A stretch of 64,000 nucleotides of DNA, taken from NCBI GenBank assembly GCA_009760855.2, contig WPIO01000006.1, forward strand, positions 4,894,501 to 4,958,500, written 5' to 3'. Both the position numbers and the translations under genes were made by a program. The stretch is from Cristatella mucedo. Taxonomy: Eukaryota > Bryozoa > Phylactolaemata > Cristatellidae. This document shows positions 13,001-26,321 of this stretch, one piece after another. How positions within the stretch are numbered: position 1 is the stretch's first letter; each line of letters begins with the position of its first letter. The notes beneath the pieces are model-generated. The model had not been told where the DNA came from and ran no database searches. It saw only the letters and a program-made list of their open reading frames with translations.

Positions 13001-14564
13001 TGTTGGCATTGCTTCTCGAAAAGTGCAGCATTGACTATTTGTTCGTATTTTGCATGCGCTAGCTGCACCTGAAAGGAAATGACACCGGTCATACCTGAGT
13101 GCACATATGAAATCTGATGACTTCGCAGGCCTTTGGGGTAAACCTTTTGAGGCATCAAAAGTACAGAGATCAGCATAATTCTGAATTCCAAATTAACTGG
13201 TCGCAACAGAATCTGCAACGCTTGCCAATTCTGCATGTCAACTCGTTCACAGGTGGGGTCGCATGATCACGTAAGTTGATCGTAGTTTGGAGCAATCATG
13301 GTGCACACACTACTCAAGCCTAGACAGTTTAGGCTGCCCATTACCAACGGTAACAATTTTAATGAAAGGAACATCGACACTAAAGATCTAACCTTTAGGC
13401 CCAGCATGGTTGACATGCCGACTTGCTCAAGGTAATGGTTACCACATAGAAAGTGATGTATCAGAACGACATGCAGGCATAACAAAATAAACTGGCAACA
13501 TTCTAACAAGCACGGAGTAATCGTTTTCAGGCCGAATGCTCTGGATTTGAGGTTAATTCTAAAATGCAGGCCAAAACTCAAATCTGTGTTATCATTTCTG
13601 ATTTGCAGCCATGTTACTGTTAGAGTTCTGAGGCATTGCGATAATTTCAATCCAATCATAGTGATTCCAATCGAATAGGCATGATCTGTGATAAGACCTT
13701 GGCTTTCTTTATCGAGCGAACAGCTTGTAGAAACAAAATTGAAAGCTCAGGAGGCTCCGGGCTACGTTAAGATAACCAATAACTGCATGTGGGGTAGAGT
13801 ATCAACCTGTGTGCCCACCACAAGAATTAGTAGACCTCAAAAAAAGCCTTTGAGCTTTTGCCACCCATGACAATCAATGCTACCACAAAGTTAAAAACCA
13901 CAATACAAATATAACCAGCCACAAGCAAACGCTTCCACTTACTTTTTCATTAAAATCTGGTTGAGGACCAAGAACCTGCATAGCTGATGGAGGTTCCTCC
14001 ATCTGCTTTGGCCAGGGCAGTGGTGCAGCAGGAATATCGGGCACATGGTCTAGGGCAAAACTGCCATGCCACCTGTTAATCTGACCACCTTCAGGAAGGA
14101 CGAAAGGCTGAGGCAGTTTGGACAGAAAAACCTGTTGACAGAGTATACAATTTAGCATTATTCTATATTCAGTGTATAACAGTATATGCGATGTCTGAAT
14201 GCATATAAAAAGCAAAGATGACAGCATCCAGATCTGCATGCTAATGCTTGATAAATACAAATAACTGCTGCAAACGACAACCCTTCGCCTACACAGTCAT
14301 CGCCTTAGGTGGGTTATCCGTCCGATTCCTGTTCCTGCATGCACATTGAAGTATACAACTACTATACTGTTACTATACTATTAGACTTGACCTCCCTATG
14401 ATGGCTTTGTACGACCTAAAGAAGTCCATGCGAACATCCAATAAATAGTCAGTACTGATTTTGAGTATGGTTTCGGTGCTCGCTTCTTCCCTGTTCCACC
14501 TAGTTTATCGTTATGAAAAAAAATCCTAGAGAATCTAGGTATACGTCTTCATTGTGTCTAGTAG

Positions 14565-14640
14565 GCCAAAGTTTCCACTCAGAATATCGGCTATGGCTCT
14601 CGGTCCCGAGGTCATGGGTTCACATTTTTTAGTGGGCGAT
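14565..14640 (+). repeat. Possible tRNA-derived SINE head
   Basis: The stretch GGCTATGGCTCTCGG followed by GAGGTCATGGGTTCACA resembles the A-box to B-box half of a tRNA-derived SINE (B box like GGTTCNANTCC). It is mirrored near 41,180-41,255. A full tRNA fold was not found. Confidence 0.3.
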
Positions 14641-17164
14641 ATTTTATCGTGGCAAAAAATCAGTGGTGATGGCCTTAAAACTCTTTTGTCGCTAAACAAA
14701 TGATTCTGCTAAAACCAGCTAGCATTTTTTACGAATTCCTCAAAGTCAGGGCAGGTCGAAGGGAACTGAAGCAGCACAGAAGAGGACTTTTTGTGACATA
14801 AATATCACTAGTCCATGATTTTTGTAATTCACAAACCGAAGGAGGCCTAATACCACCTAATACCACTAATACCACTAACACCATGAGTACATAAGATCAA
14901 TATAGTGTCAAATTTACAGAATTTAGTGATAATGGATGTTGACAGCATACAACCGTGGATGAATGTACCGACGAGAAAGTGAACTTTTTTTTGAGAGATC
15001 CTGTGCACAAGATAACAGGTGCAAGTACAATCTTTAGCACACGGGATATAAGATGGGGTATCAAAATGAATGTCACAATCACTCATCATGAGACAGGAAA
15101 GAATTGTGGAACGAAGAAGGAACATAGGATCGGGAAAATCACAACAATTGCAAGTATTGTTACATGGAGGGGTAGTAGATAGCCACCATCACTGGAAGCT
15201 TGCGAGTAAAATAGAAGCCAAAGGCTGCTTAGCATCGAAAAAAAGGCAGAGTCACATCAGGATTCCTTCGCCATCGACAAAGCAGCAGCTGGTCAGCTTT
15301 ATGGAGTGAGCATAAGATTGCTACTAGAAAACATTCATATACTTCTCAATAACAAAAGCCACGGAGATAGTATCAGTAGAAAACATTGCTTGGTTGTATC
15401 AAATTCTGATCAACAGCAACCAAAGTACAGAATGGGCCCAATCACCAAAAAACTGATGACACGATTGCGTCAAAAGCATTTTCTCAAATGTATTATAATC
15501 AAATTCAAGCAAGAGTCACAAAGATGCACCAAGAATTGGTGCGTGCACTGAGGATGGAAACATACCAACCGTGGGTGGCACATGCTGACATAAGGACTTA
15601 GGTTCCATGATCTTACTAGCAAGTGTGGTTTAGCATACATTTATGCCATAGAACACAACACTTGCTACGAATGATTTCAATTTATAACCAACATGATAGA
15701 GACAGCAACATATGGCCAACCTAAGAACAGAAAAAGTTGCCAGAATAAGCATGCCATGAAAGAAAAACTTAACCATCCGCCACTGAGCACGTGCAAAGAC
15801 TTTGCTACATTAAGCACGGGCAATCTATTTAGTAGCATAGTATATGGCTAGCAAATCAAAACGTGTATAATTAACCTCATGGCGCTGCTTTACGATTTCA
15901 ATAAGGTTGGCTGTAAACTGCTGCTTTCGAGACGCCCTCAACGTGATCAACTGCTTTCCAGAAGCTGCATTGAAGTTAGGTTCGATCGTCATGTCGCTTG
16001 CATGTCGACCGTACGCAGCAGAAAGCTTCTCAAATCGGATATTGTAAGCAGAAGGAAACACGGTCACAATCTGACCAAGCATTTCCTTGAAAAGGTTCTG
16101 CAAAGAGCGTATCGTGTGAGCTATAAGAGGACCACAAAATGTGGCATTGATGTGGACTCTTCCGACGCAGCAAAAGCATTCTATGAAAAGTACAAACCCT
16201 AAATTGGCATTACGATAAACGAGTTAATGGCCAAAACAGCCATAAACTGTTGCTTTTGTCAAGATAATATTGGAACCGACAAGAATCCTCTCGTTTGTTT
16301 AATAAGTTTTGCAGACGTTTCTTCAGACATCCGATCAGTGAAAGTGAAAAACCGTTCAGCACATGAAGGAGGCTTTTCATACCATCAACAGTCGGATCAC
16401 AGCTGTTCTACTATGTAACCCCACATCAACACAAACAGGGCAACTTAGAGAACGAGCATGAACCTGGCGCAATGAGTATTCAGCTTGGACGGTGTTTTGT
16501 TAGAAGGAAGTCTCCAACGGAATCTATCGGCAAGCATATAATCATTAGACGTGCAGAGCAAAAATGCATTCGTATAAAAGACCTCTTGAAAAACAATTAA
16601 CTGCAGCCCTGGCTATAGGCACAGCGATTTAGCTGACTAAATCGAATAAAAATGTTACATTTAAATATTGAAGGCATATCAAGCAGCGACGAACTAACAA
16701 CCGTTCCAACCAATAGTAAAGATTACTGCTAAGGGTAACATCACAGCAAAAAACTAGGGGAACCTATATAGTAATCTTCTCTGTCTTACAGAGATCTTCG
16801 AGAGAAAGAGACCTCTATGGCAGCAAAGTTATTTAAGTAAATAACGACTAAATATACTAATTATGGGCGAACGTAGTGCTACATAGAAACTGAAAAGCTT
16901 AGTTCTCCCAATCACGCTATTAGAATGTCTCTTGTAGCCTCAGAAGAATATGGGTGGCAGGGAGACAGATCCACTTTCAAAATGAACATCAGGATCACAA
17001 TTGAAATGACTTCTCTCTGGATGGGCAAGTCAGCTAGAGTCAGGTCAGGCGACTTTCACCTAGGCAGAATTATTAGAATTTGGGGTTGCTTACATATAAT
17101 TATATTAATAAAAAAATAGCACGCTTGATAAAGCACCACCAGAGAACTTAATCTCTTTCAAGGC

Positions 17165-17271
17165 CAGTGTTTCTCAATCCGTGGGCCGCGAAACCTTTCA
17201 ATGGTTGGGGTCGCCAAAACGTTAGGAACTGTAATGAACGGTCTCAGCATTAGGAAGGTTAAGAACCTCTG
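17165..17271. mobile_element. hAT-type MITE inside an L2 tail
   Basis: 107 bp. The left end CAGTGTTTCTCAATCCGTGG and the inverted right end CAGAGGTTCTTAACC form imperfect terminal inverted repeats of the classic hAT type. It interrupts an L2 hairpin between its two halves. The flanking octamers (ttcaaggc, ttattgga) are only partly alike, consistent with an old 8-bp duplication. Confidence 0.72.
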
Positions 17272-18532
17272 TTATTGGAGCTTTACAATTGCAATAAAGG
17301 AAACACGACCAAATGGGTAGTGGTAGTATGCTCAATAAATAACAAGGACAACATTTTTAGGAGTGACATGCACAGGGTAAGCATTCAAGTGTGGTTTGTG
17401 GCAGCATGCACAGTGTCAGCACGCATAAGCACATATAAGGACTCCATAGCCATGGTGGCCCATGCCTACTCCATAGCCTGGCAACCTACTGTAACTCATC
17501 TATAGTCTTTCTCTGAGGTGCAATAAGACCCTTGGACCCCTTAGCAACGGCTTATACATATTTGTGGCAAGTACACAAAATATGGATTGTTGATGGGTCC
17601 AAGAATAAATTCAAGCACTTAATGTAAGCAAATAAGCTCAAATGGGTACCGGTCAAACCAAAATAAACACTGTATATTAACAAGCTATTTTAGATTGTCT
17701 TGGATTTTTAGATAATGTGATAAGATATTCTGTCATGGATTGCTCAAGGAATACCAAATCATAGATGGACGAATTATCTGTTGACTACATCTGGTCTGGA
17801 CTTCTTCACTTTACTTTCGGATACTTTCAGTTGGTCCATAATAAGCTGCTGAGTAGGAGCGTGGAAGTCGTCTCAGCCACACTTGCTGAATGTTCCAATA
17901 ACAACAGAGCAGCAGCCAATTTGGCACAGCATCGGCTGCAGCATGGCAATGCAGCAGCAGAATCAGACGCCGAATCTGCTCAATGCCTGCCAGCACAAAA
18001 CTGTCAGGTAAAACTGTCAGATAGGCACTGGCGTTCTGTAGGTTCTGCGGATGAAACATTTCGTAAAAATGTGGGTTACTTTTAAGAGCGATAGGCTGCA
18101 CAGCCGCATGGTTTCTTCATCAGTTGACAGACTTGTGTGTGCAATTTGCAATGGCTCAGACACTACTCATAACTGTCATCTTCAAACAACTCTCGTGTGC
18201 CTGGTTATCTACTTGAAAGCAATGAGTGAAAATCGAGATAGCTGACAGCCTGCCCTGCATCAATGGTGGATTTTCCAACATCATTGTCTGCCTCAGAGCC
18301 ACTATCTCCTGGGTGGTGGCAGCCATTCTGCAAGGCTACACTGCTGCGAATGTTGCCATTGGCCGTCAGAAGTTTACTGAGCACAATATCGACTGCTTTC
18401 ACAAATGACAGGTCACCAACTGATAATAGCACTGCTAATAACTAATAATAATAGGATGATGAACAACCGATGAAGCCGGCTTTGCCTATGGTTCTCCACC
18501 TGAGAGAGAGAGAGAGAGAGAGGGGGGAGAGA

Positions 18533-18581
<49 letters not shown>

Positions 18582-18766
18582 CAGATAGACAGACAGATCA
18601 ACCGACCGACCGACCAACCGACAGAAAAACAGACAGAGAAAAACAGATAGAGAAGACAGACCGAGACATAGAGACATTGAACTTGACATAGACATAGACA
18701 TTGACATAGAGACGAGTGAGAGAGAGACAGAGAGACCGAGAGACAAAGAAAGACGCAGAGAAAGAC

Positions 18767-18828
<62 letters not shown>

Positions 18829-19799
18829 GTACGCTTTTTTGAAATTCAATCGGCCACTTTCGGTTAACTTCGGTTTGTACCTAAGTAAGCTTCACGAGGA
18901 CTCGTACGGCTAAGCAAGCAAGGTGTTGGTAAGCTTAAGAAAATAATAACCTTGAAGCCATTTGTTCCATGCCTTTCTTTAATTTTTCAAATGTGCACAG
19001 CTCCCGACGTCCTTTCATCTGAGTGATTAAAAATTCGCAGAAACCGAAAATCCTTTCCAGTTCCCGGTATTTGGAGGGCAAAGCGAAACCGCTTTCTGCC
19101 AAGCTGGCTTGGACAGAAACAGGCTGACGGCGAGCTTGCTGCTGCTTGCACGGCTCTTCCAAGCATGCTTTTGCAGCAACGCTTCAACGAGAGGTCGAGA
19201 AAAAGCTGCTCGAGCATCCGTTACAACCCATGAGTCGACGGTACCAGATTTTGCATATCAAAACAAGGTCACATCGTTAGGCTGAAATCTTACTTCGAGA
19301 TGAGTGCAAAGCATCTATACAATCACAAATTCAGCGCCAACACTGCTGTGCTAACTTTTTTATAATAACATAATGCAAATATTGCAACGATGCCCCGAAT
19401 TGAGCCGATTGATCGTCCTTAACCACCACCGACCTTTGTCTAACTGCGAGGCTTTATATTCTGCCCAATAAGCGATGCACTTTAGACTGGTTGGTTATGT
19501 AGCCACCACATAACTGTGCAACAAATCATCTGCTGTCAGACAATGGCCAATTATAATTATAGTTATAGCACATCTGATATAGTGACTCTGAGAAATCAAT
19601 TTCTTTCTATGGACTTTACGTTTGCTGCAAAGTAAGCATCCTCAAATAGTGGTAGCATGCTCAGTGATAACAAGAATAACGTGGTTAGGGGTGACTTGCA
19701 CAGGTCAGAATGCAAATAAAGTTACAAGCACACAAATGTGGTTAGTGACAGCATCCAGTGTCAACACGCATTGGCGCATAAAAGAAGGTTCACATGAAC

Positions 19800-21080
19800 C
19801 CACTAAATGCTATAATTAAATAGATGCATTTTAGCTTCTTTTTAAATGTGGTCAAATGAGAAATCCTGTGGTGCAAGTCAAAAGTGAGCTACAGGCTTTG
19901 GGAGCATGGCATAGCGTCCAGAGGATTTGATGTTCTTGCGAAGCATAGGTAAACTATTAGATTCCGGAAAGCTGGTGGTACGATGCTGAGCTTGGTGGAG
20001 GAGTAGAGCCACATGATAAAGAGACCTAAAAGGGAGTGACAGAACCTTGAAGTCAATGCATTCCTTGACTAGGAACCGATGCAGGTCGGTGAGAAAAGGT
20101 GTGATGGGGCGCCTGCGAGACTCACGTCAGACAAGACCAGTTGCAGAGCTTTGCTCCAGCTGTAATGCCTGAGTGCATAAGCCACTAGGCCACCAAGCAG
20201 TGAGTTGAAGTCACTACGGAATTTCACAAATACATGGATTAACTTAGATATGGCATCCCTGTCTAATGAAGCCCGAGTTTCAGCTTTATAAAGCTTAAAG
20301 TAGGCAGACTTGACTGTGGAGCTGATGTGGTCGTCTAACGATAGGTCACTTCGGCACTTGGCACCTAGATTTCCTGCCAATTCAACAGGAGATATGCTGG
20401 AAGAGCCGATTTTGAGCGTAATTCTTCCCTATTTTTGAATCACACATGGTTTGTTCATAACTGGTAAGTTGGTTTTATAATCAAACCGTTTACGAAACTA
20501 TGATGCCATCCTTATGCCGATGTCATCAATACATGCAGCAAGGGAGGTAAGAGAATGAGGTGCTGGAGGGCTGAGAGAAACCAAACCAAAGCCACAACTG
20601 ATGTCACCTGCATACAAGTGAAAGCCCAGACTATGCCTAGCAATCACATCGCCAAGAGGGAGACTATAAACCGTGAAAAGAACCGGACCAAGCACAGAGC
20701 CCTGAGCTACCCCATATTTCAGAGGTTCCTCGGATGATCTTTGTCCATTCACATCAATACTCTGGAGATTCCGACTGCTGCTCTAGGACCTGAACCATTG
20801 CAGTCCGTTGCCATTGATGCCCAGACGATTAGAGAGACTTTTGGTGATCAAGAAGTAACGAAGAAGGACTTTTGGTGATCTATAGTAATGCATGTAATGT
20901 ATCTTCTTCGGTAACTCCTCAAAACCGTAAAGACTATGTGGGTGTTACGCAAGGGTGTTTTGTACAGCTCACTCTCAGCCTAAGCGGCTTTTGATATGCA
21001 TTCACTAAGCAACGGACTTCGTCACACGCACAAAAAGAAAGTGGGAAGCATAGCAGAGTGAGGAGATCAGTTGAGAGAGT
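19800..21080 (-). mobile_element. L2-like LINE fragments, intron of left CDT1
   Basis: On the minus strand a reverse transcriptase palm segment reads [14 protein letters not shown], followed by a C-terminal piece with [11 protein letters not shown]. At 20,885-21,065 there is a separate LINE 3' UTR with a degenerate ATTAC tail. The mirrored copies are at 34,385-35,500 on the plus strand. The frames are broken. Confidence 0.75.
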
Positions 21081-22298
21081 ATGAAAAGCTGCCGAATAAG
21101 CGAGCAAAACACGAACCAGTCACGGGTAATCACCCACCGCTACTTTAAGCTAAGGACTAATGACAAACTCCATGCAGCTTCAAAAGCAAGCTTGTCATTT
21201 CAAAACCGATTGTGCTTTCGCAAGAACCAACTACCAACATGCCGGCAGCTGAGACGACTAAATCTAATGACAGAGATGGTTACATACGAATTCCAAACAC
21301 AAACATTATCCGAAATATAACATGAAGAATTACCTTGAGGTCGAATTTGGCTGGCGAAAGCAATTCCGAGTCTTCAGTTGTAGCTTTGGGTTACTATCCA
21401 CGTGCCCCTCACCATGTGAGACAGATGTCGATGGCGGTACCGTCGTGAGAGTGCCACAAATATAACCGGTCTTACCATTAATCTGTTGCTTTAAACGAAA
21501 GACCTTTCAATACTACGAAATGCACATAAAGTGGCTGCAAATGGGAGCTGGTGCTGGTGATGGTCTTCTTACCTCTTTGGCTAATGCCCTCGATCGAGTT
21601 TGGATAGGAACAAGCACCTGGCTGATCGTTAAATTGGTTGCAATGGTTGATCGTTGAATTGTCGGCTGGGCACTTGAAGGCTCTAATTCTTGAGCTTTTG
21701 CAAGAGTCTTGAGAGCGTTCGGCTGACTTGACGGATCAGCTTTCCCTCCTTTTCGTGCGGATGTCCTTAGCCCGGCCTTTGATGATGGCGATGCAGCCTC
21801 TCCACGCCTCGCCGTCCTTCGACTGGCTGGCTGGCCGAGAGTTGCTTCTTGGCAGGAGCAGGCATTGGTGGGCTTGCAGTGAGCTTTCCGGAAAATTCAA
21901 CAGACCCAGCTACCTTAGCGATTGACGACGACTCGCGCTTGTCCTATTTCAATTGAACAGTAAAACAAATTTGGGTCTCATTTGCAGATGGCGGCTACTG
22001 CATTGGAACAGCAGTGCATGCCAACAACCAGTAGCAGAGAATGAGAAATTCGAGAATACAGGCACCTACCGCTTTCGTTGCATCATCTTCGTTGCACTTT
22101 TCCGGTCGACTAGTAATATTATTCTTCGCCGGGAAATACTCCGTCAAAGAGGACTGAGCTATGAATCCGCCTTTGGAGCCGGCGATGTCACGTGACAGCG
22201 GAACGCTTTTAGCCTCCCAAGTGAAAGAGCGGTATATTGTACCTCACTTCCTCATAGCTTTCTCACAACGCATGCGCCAGCAAGTGCTCTTACATACG

Positions 22299-22331
<33 letters not shown>

Positions 22332-23479
22332 GCTCTCTCTCTCAGTCTCTCTTTCTCGCTCCCTCTCTCTCTCTCTCTCTCTCTCTATCTCAAATATCCC
22401 AAACTGCAACTAAATTACATTACATCAAGATTGAATCTCTTTCTAATATAATTCGCCAGCAATTATGTATTTAAGTTTCACCCGTTTGAATGTCTGCCAC
22501 TTCCTTATCCTATATCCTGTCGTAGACCCAATGTAGTAGCGAGCCTTAATTTTTTAGGACGAACCAAAATTGCGCGTCATATGAAGTGCAACTATTTATT
22601 GTGACAGATATCGACAATTTCCAAGCTTACCTTCACATGGATTTGCCGGCCAAAATGTAAGTAACTGTTACGAACGCGCGGCCCTCATACTATTTTAGGT
22701 AGTGGCAAAACGCATGCGACGTGCTAAGACCATAAGCTGGCAATATGCCAACGATAATTCCGCAGCACTCGATATAACACACGTGGCCCTACCAAAAATT
22801 GCAATATCTTGGTTCCGGCGACTTTCTAGCCAAGGCCCTCTTCCGTCCGAGAATAGCGGACCTACTTTTGGTACGCTCAGTAGCTGGTCAGCGTTTGCGG
22901 TGGCCGCTCAGACCCAGCTACTCATTCCGTAATAAGTGGCATCTGTCCAAGTCGTCTTTTGCTGTGCGCTACTACTCGCACAAATGCAACGACCGGAATA
23001 GGTAAATTACTAAGACTGGGCTATATACTTAGGCTGATAGGACCAACAGCTTCCAACTGAACCGTTTACTCTCTCAATGCAGCTCAAGCTCAGTGGAACG
23101 ACTTAGTGACGAGCAACCGTTAGCTCCTAGATAGCAACTAAAGTTTCAGGCCTCTTGAATTTCACTAGTAAATATATAGTGCCCACGTCATAAGTCGGAC
23201 AATAACCTTGTTCGTTCATAGTCGTAACCCGCGCTGCCCATAAGCCTCGGCTTATTGCTGCTATTACCGAAGCGGCTCGGAATTTATTCAGCGTCCAAGC
23301 TTATTTTTGTAATCCAGGTTAAGCTGACAAGCACATCGTCCATAACTGCGGGGCATTGCACTCTTAGTGCACCCTGTTGCTGGAAACATACAGCCAGGAA
23401 AACTTGTTTGGTAAAACTCTAGAGGAAAGGCTTTACTTTCCGTAATGTGTACTAGTTCACACTGGTGTTTTTCTCTACT

Positions 23480-25648
23480 CTTCTTGGAAGGACAAAGTTT
23501 TTTCTCATTTTTTTCAGAACTTTGTTACTTCTCAGTTAAATATGAGTCCTCGTCCCGATAGTCTGTGGGTTACGGCACGTAGAAAGATTGCTAGGAATAC
23601 AACGCGTAGTCTTGACGAAGCATACAGAAAAGCAGGCTGGCCGTTTGTCTTATGGCACATGAGAACTACAGTCCGTTCATCAAAGCTAAGGCCAGCTTTC
23701 AGTTGTCTAAGTCATAGACTAGGCCCGGAGAGCATGTAATTCGGCTGCTCCTCGACTCGGCGATTGCCCCATCAACTCGTGCTAATCTAATCCCCTCTCA
23801 GTTCTTTGAGCCAGGTAACGTGGTTTTCTCATTCTAGGTGACTTCTATATTCATCTCATATTCATCTACACCGGCTGATTTGATTTGCTCCAAAATGATG
23901 TAAGTGTATCTGCCTGCATGCTCAACTTCGATGCCATAGGCCCTATAAAAGACATCACGGACACACTTTTGTAAGTATTATGCTGTTTTCGGCATTGTAA
24001 CCTGTCGACAGAAATTATTACACCTGTTGGCTCATCGGATCGTACGCGGATTTCATTTCTCTTTCATTTTTCCTTTTTTGGAATCTAAAATTCTATGCGG
24101 AGCCAAACTCGCGTCCTCGGCCCTTCCACTTAGCCCTGCCAGAATCGAGAACTGTAATGCTTCTTTGGGGGAAATGGGTCGTCCCCAAGTCCTTCAAATC
24201 GGCAATCGTTAGACTATTATTTAAAAAGCCTAGATTAGATGCATAGGTCCTTGCAAACTATCGCCCAGTTTCCATTCTTCCGTTCTTATAAAAGATTCTT
24301 GAAAAAAATCGTTGCTAAGCAGCTGATTGGGCATATTGAAAAGAATTAAATGTCAGAAGCATTTCAATCAGGGTTTAAGAAGCAGCACTCCACTGAAGCT
24401 GCTCTCCTCCGTGTTAACAATGACATCATACGTGAAAACGATGACGGGAATGTCGTCGCCATAGCTCTGCTAGATCTGTGAAATGCCTTCGACAACCGTT
24501 GATCACGATGTTCTGCTTGAAAGATGGAGAACAGCGATCGGCCTGGCACAGGAGGCACTGGCGTGGTTTAAATCGTACTTGTCTGATCATGTTCAATCCG
24601 TGTCTTGTGGGGGTCAAGTCTTACACGCGAGACGGGTCACCTGTGGAGTCCCTCAAGGGTCTGTACTCGGTCCCTCGCTGTTCTCCATTTATACTCAACC
24701 TCTCGGAAAAGTTATTAAGGCCCATGGTATTGGAAATCACTTTTATGCTGACTATAAGCTGTATTTTTCATTCCAACCGCCGGAATCTGCTGGAGCAACT
24801 GAGAAACAGAATGCTTACCTTGCTGACATTCGATCCTGGATGTCGGAAACCTTCTTGAAACTAAATGTCGATGAAACTGAGCTGCTGCTCATAGGCCACC
24901 CTAAGCTTGAGGCTGTATTGAAAGGTTTTACTCTTTTAATAGGTGAGGATGATCTGCGACCATCAAAAGGTTCTCCAAATTAAGGTGTCATTTTTTACTG
25001 CTGCCTCATTTATTAAAGCCTTATTTAGAAGACTGCTTCTACAGATAGCCATAACGTGCAATCGCTTTCCAAGATTTAGGAGCTGTCGTCCACAGCGGCT
25101 TGTAAAAATTTAACTGGCTCCTTAGTTCTGTCTTAGCTTGATTATTGTAGTTCCCTTTTGGCTGGGCTACCAAAGAAAGCTGTTAGGCCACTGCCTCTGG
25201 CTAGGAATATGGCTGCAAGGCTAGTCTTTAAGGTCCAGAGGCCTGAACACGTGTCTCCTTTGCTAAAAGAGCTACAATGGCTGCCGGTTGAACGACGGAT
25301 AAAGTGCAAAGTTCTTATGCTGACCCACAAGGCCTGCCACGGCTTGGCTCCTTGGTACCTAGCTGAACTGATGCACCAGTTTCAGCCTCTTCGCACCCTC
25401 AGGTCCCGTACGGACAATAAATTAGCAGTCCCATTTCTCCTCTTAAAGACTATTGGCAAGAGAAGCTTTAGCTCTTCAGGTCCTCGACTGTGGAATTTGT
25501 TTATACAATTCTTGCACAACGACAATTACTCTACTGCTGCCGACTATGGCTAATTCTTTTCAGCGGTCCTGAGGTGCAAATTCCAGGCTACTCACTACCT
25601 CAACTGCTCTCCTGACTCTGGAATGCTTCCCACTTTCTCTTTTTTGCG
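23480..25648 (+). mobile_element. L2/CR1-clade LINE, 5'-truncated and decayed
   Basis: The order is that of an L2-like ORF2: linker between endonuclease and reverse transcriptase (SLDEAYRKAG), fingers (ANYRPVSILPF), palm (HSTEAALLR, GVPQGSVLGP) and a C-terminal block ending FSSSGPRLWN at about 25,495. Stops and frameshifts interrupt it, and the catalytic FADD-type site reads FYADYK, losing the second Asp. The 3' UTR is cut at 25,648 by an LTR-like repeat. The 5' part up to about 24,130 is mirrored at 30,640-31,270, showing that it predates the palindrome. Confidence 0.82.
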
Positions 25649-26321
25649 TGTGTAGAGTGTTCTAGCGGTCAGAGGCTATTTCCCGCCATACAATGGCCAG
25701 GCTGCCGCTCACCATGCTGCTGAGCTGGGATAAGACGAGCGGCCGTTATGTAAGACCTCTTTATAATATTGCATGCACCAGCAACAGCAGGAAGTAAACA
25801 AGCCTATTGGGAAGGTCCTATACTAGGTAAACTGCAGGGGCGAAACGCGGCGAAGCAAGCGCGAACAAGCATGTTTGGTGTTCAGTCGGCTTCCTCAGTC
25901 CTGCTCTGTACCGACTCCGTTCCAACAGTGCGAACGTACGCTATACAAGAATCGGCTAGCTGAGTAGCTGCTTGCCAAGTCGGAGTCGACGTCTACCACT
26001 GCCGAGAGCTTCCACCGAAAGACGCCAACTCATGGGGGCGGGCACGAATAGGATACACGGGGAACGCGGAATATACAAGTCACAACAACGAGCGTGCTAT
26101 CCAGCTCCAATCGTTCCTCAGGCACTCGTTGCCTTGCGTGAGTGGCCACCTCGCCAGAGCATTCCTGCAACCATCAACTACTCTTAGCCAAGAGCCCCGG
26201 CGACCTGTCGTCACCATACATCCGGCCATGCCGTAGGTCCGACCCCGGCCTAGCCGGTTAAACCTACCCGCATTACAGCCGTCCGGTCCGGGCTCAGCCA
26301 ACCGATCCTAGCCTAGGTATA
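25649..26321 (+). mobile_element. LTR-like repeat, copy 1 (solo)
   Basis: About 670 bp, GC-richer than its surroundings, with collinear similarity in direct orientation to 31,408-32,139. It starts TGTGTAG and interrupts the 3' UTR of the LINE. The TG...CA ends are clear in the other copy and decayed here. No gag or pol is linked. Strand is arbitrary. Confidence 0.55.

Larger units (their letters stand above)
1..16350. repeat. Outer left arm of giant inverted repeat
   Basis: Reverse-complementing this stretch gives the sequence at 38,870-56,795 with few substitutions and scattered indels. Base 1 pairs with about 56,795 and 16,350 with about 38,870. It holds exons 5-12 of the left CDT1 copy on the minus strand and about 4.4 kb of its 3' flank. 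The right arm is longer because of right-specific insertions, chiefly about 746 bp at 53,306-54,051. The arm continues beyond the window start. A left-only segment near 2,778-2,860 shows that indels occur in both arms. Confidence 0.93.
4462..22162 (-). pseudogene. CDT1: CDT1, left copy, broken (12 exons retained)
   Basis: Minus-strand exons, 5' to 3': 22,162-22,070; 21,943-21,573; 21,482-21,334; 19,181-18,951; 16,097-15,876; 14,131-13,943; 13,068-12,874; 10,571-10,359; 10,268-10,066; 6,618-6,506; 6,362-6,274; 4,637-4,462. All splice sites are still GT-AG. Four lesions compared with the right copy: the start codon reads ATA; exon 2 lacks one base (AGCCCACC for AGCCCAGCC); exon 5 has AAGGAAA for AAGGGAAA; exon 9 has one G fewer in a G run. 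Exons 3, 4, 6-8 and 10-12 stay open. After the PIP box the lysine at the degron position is replaced by Asn. Two of the three indels lie in homopolymers, so sequencing error must be excluded. Confidence 0.85.
16351..24200. repeat. Inner left arm, diverged inverted repeat
   Basis: This stretch is still homologous to the reverse complement of about 30,459-38,869, but much less similar than the outer arms; I estimate 75-80 percent by eye in the 22.7-23.0 kb stretch. It contains exons 1-4 of the left CDT1 copy, its upstream region, a LINE fragment on the minus strand and part of a plus-strand LINE. Homology is interrupted by arm-specific insertions such as the MITE at 17,165-17,271. Confidence 0.85.
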
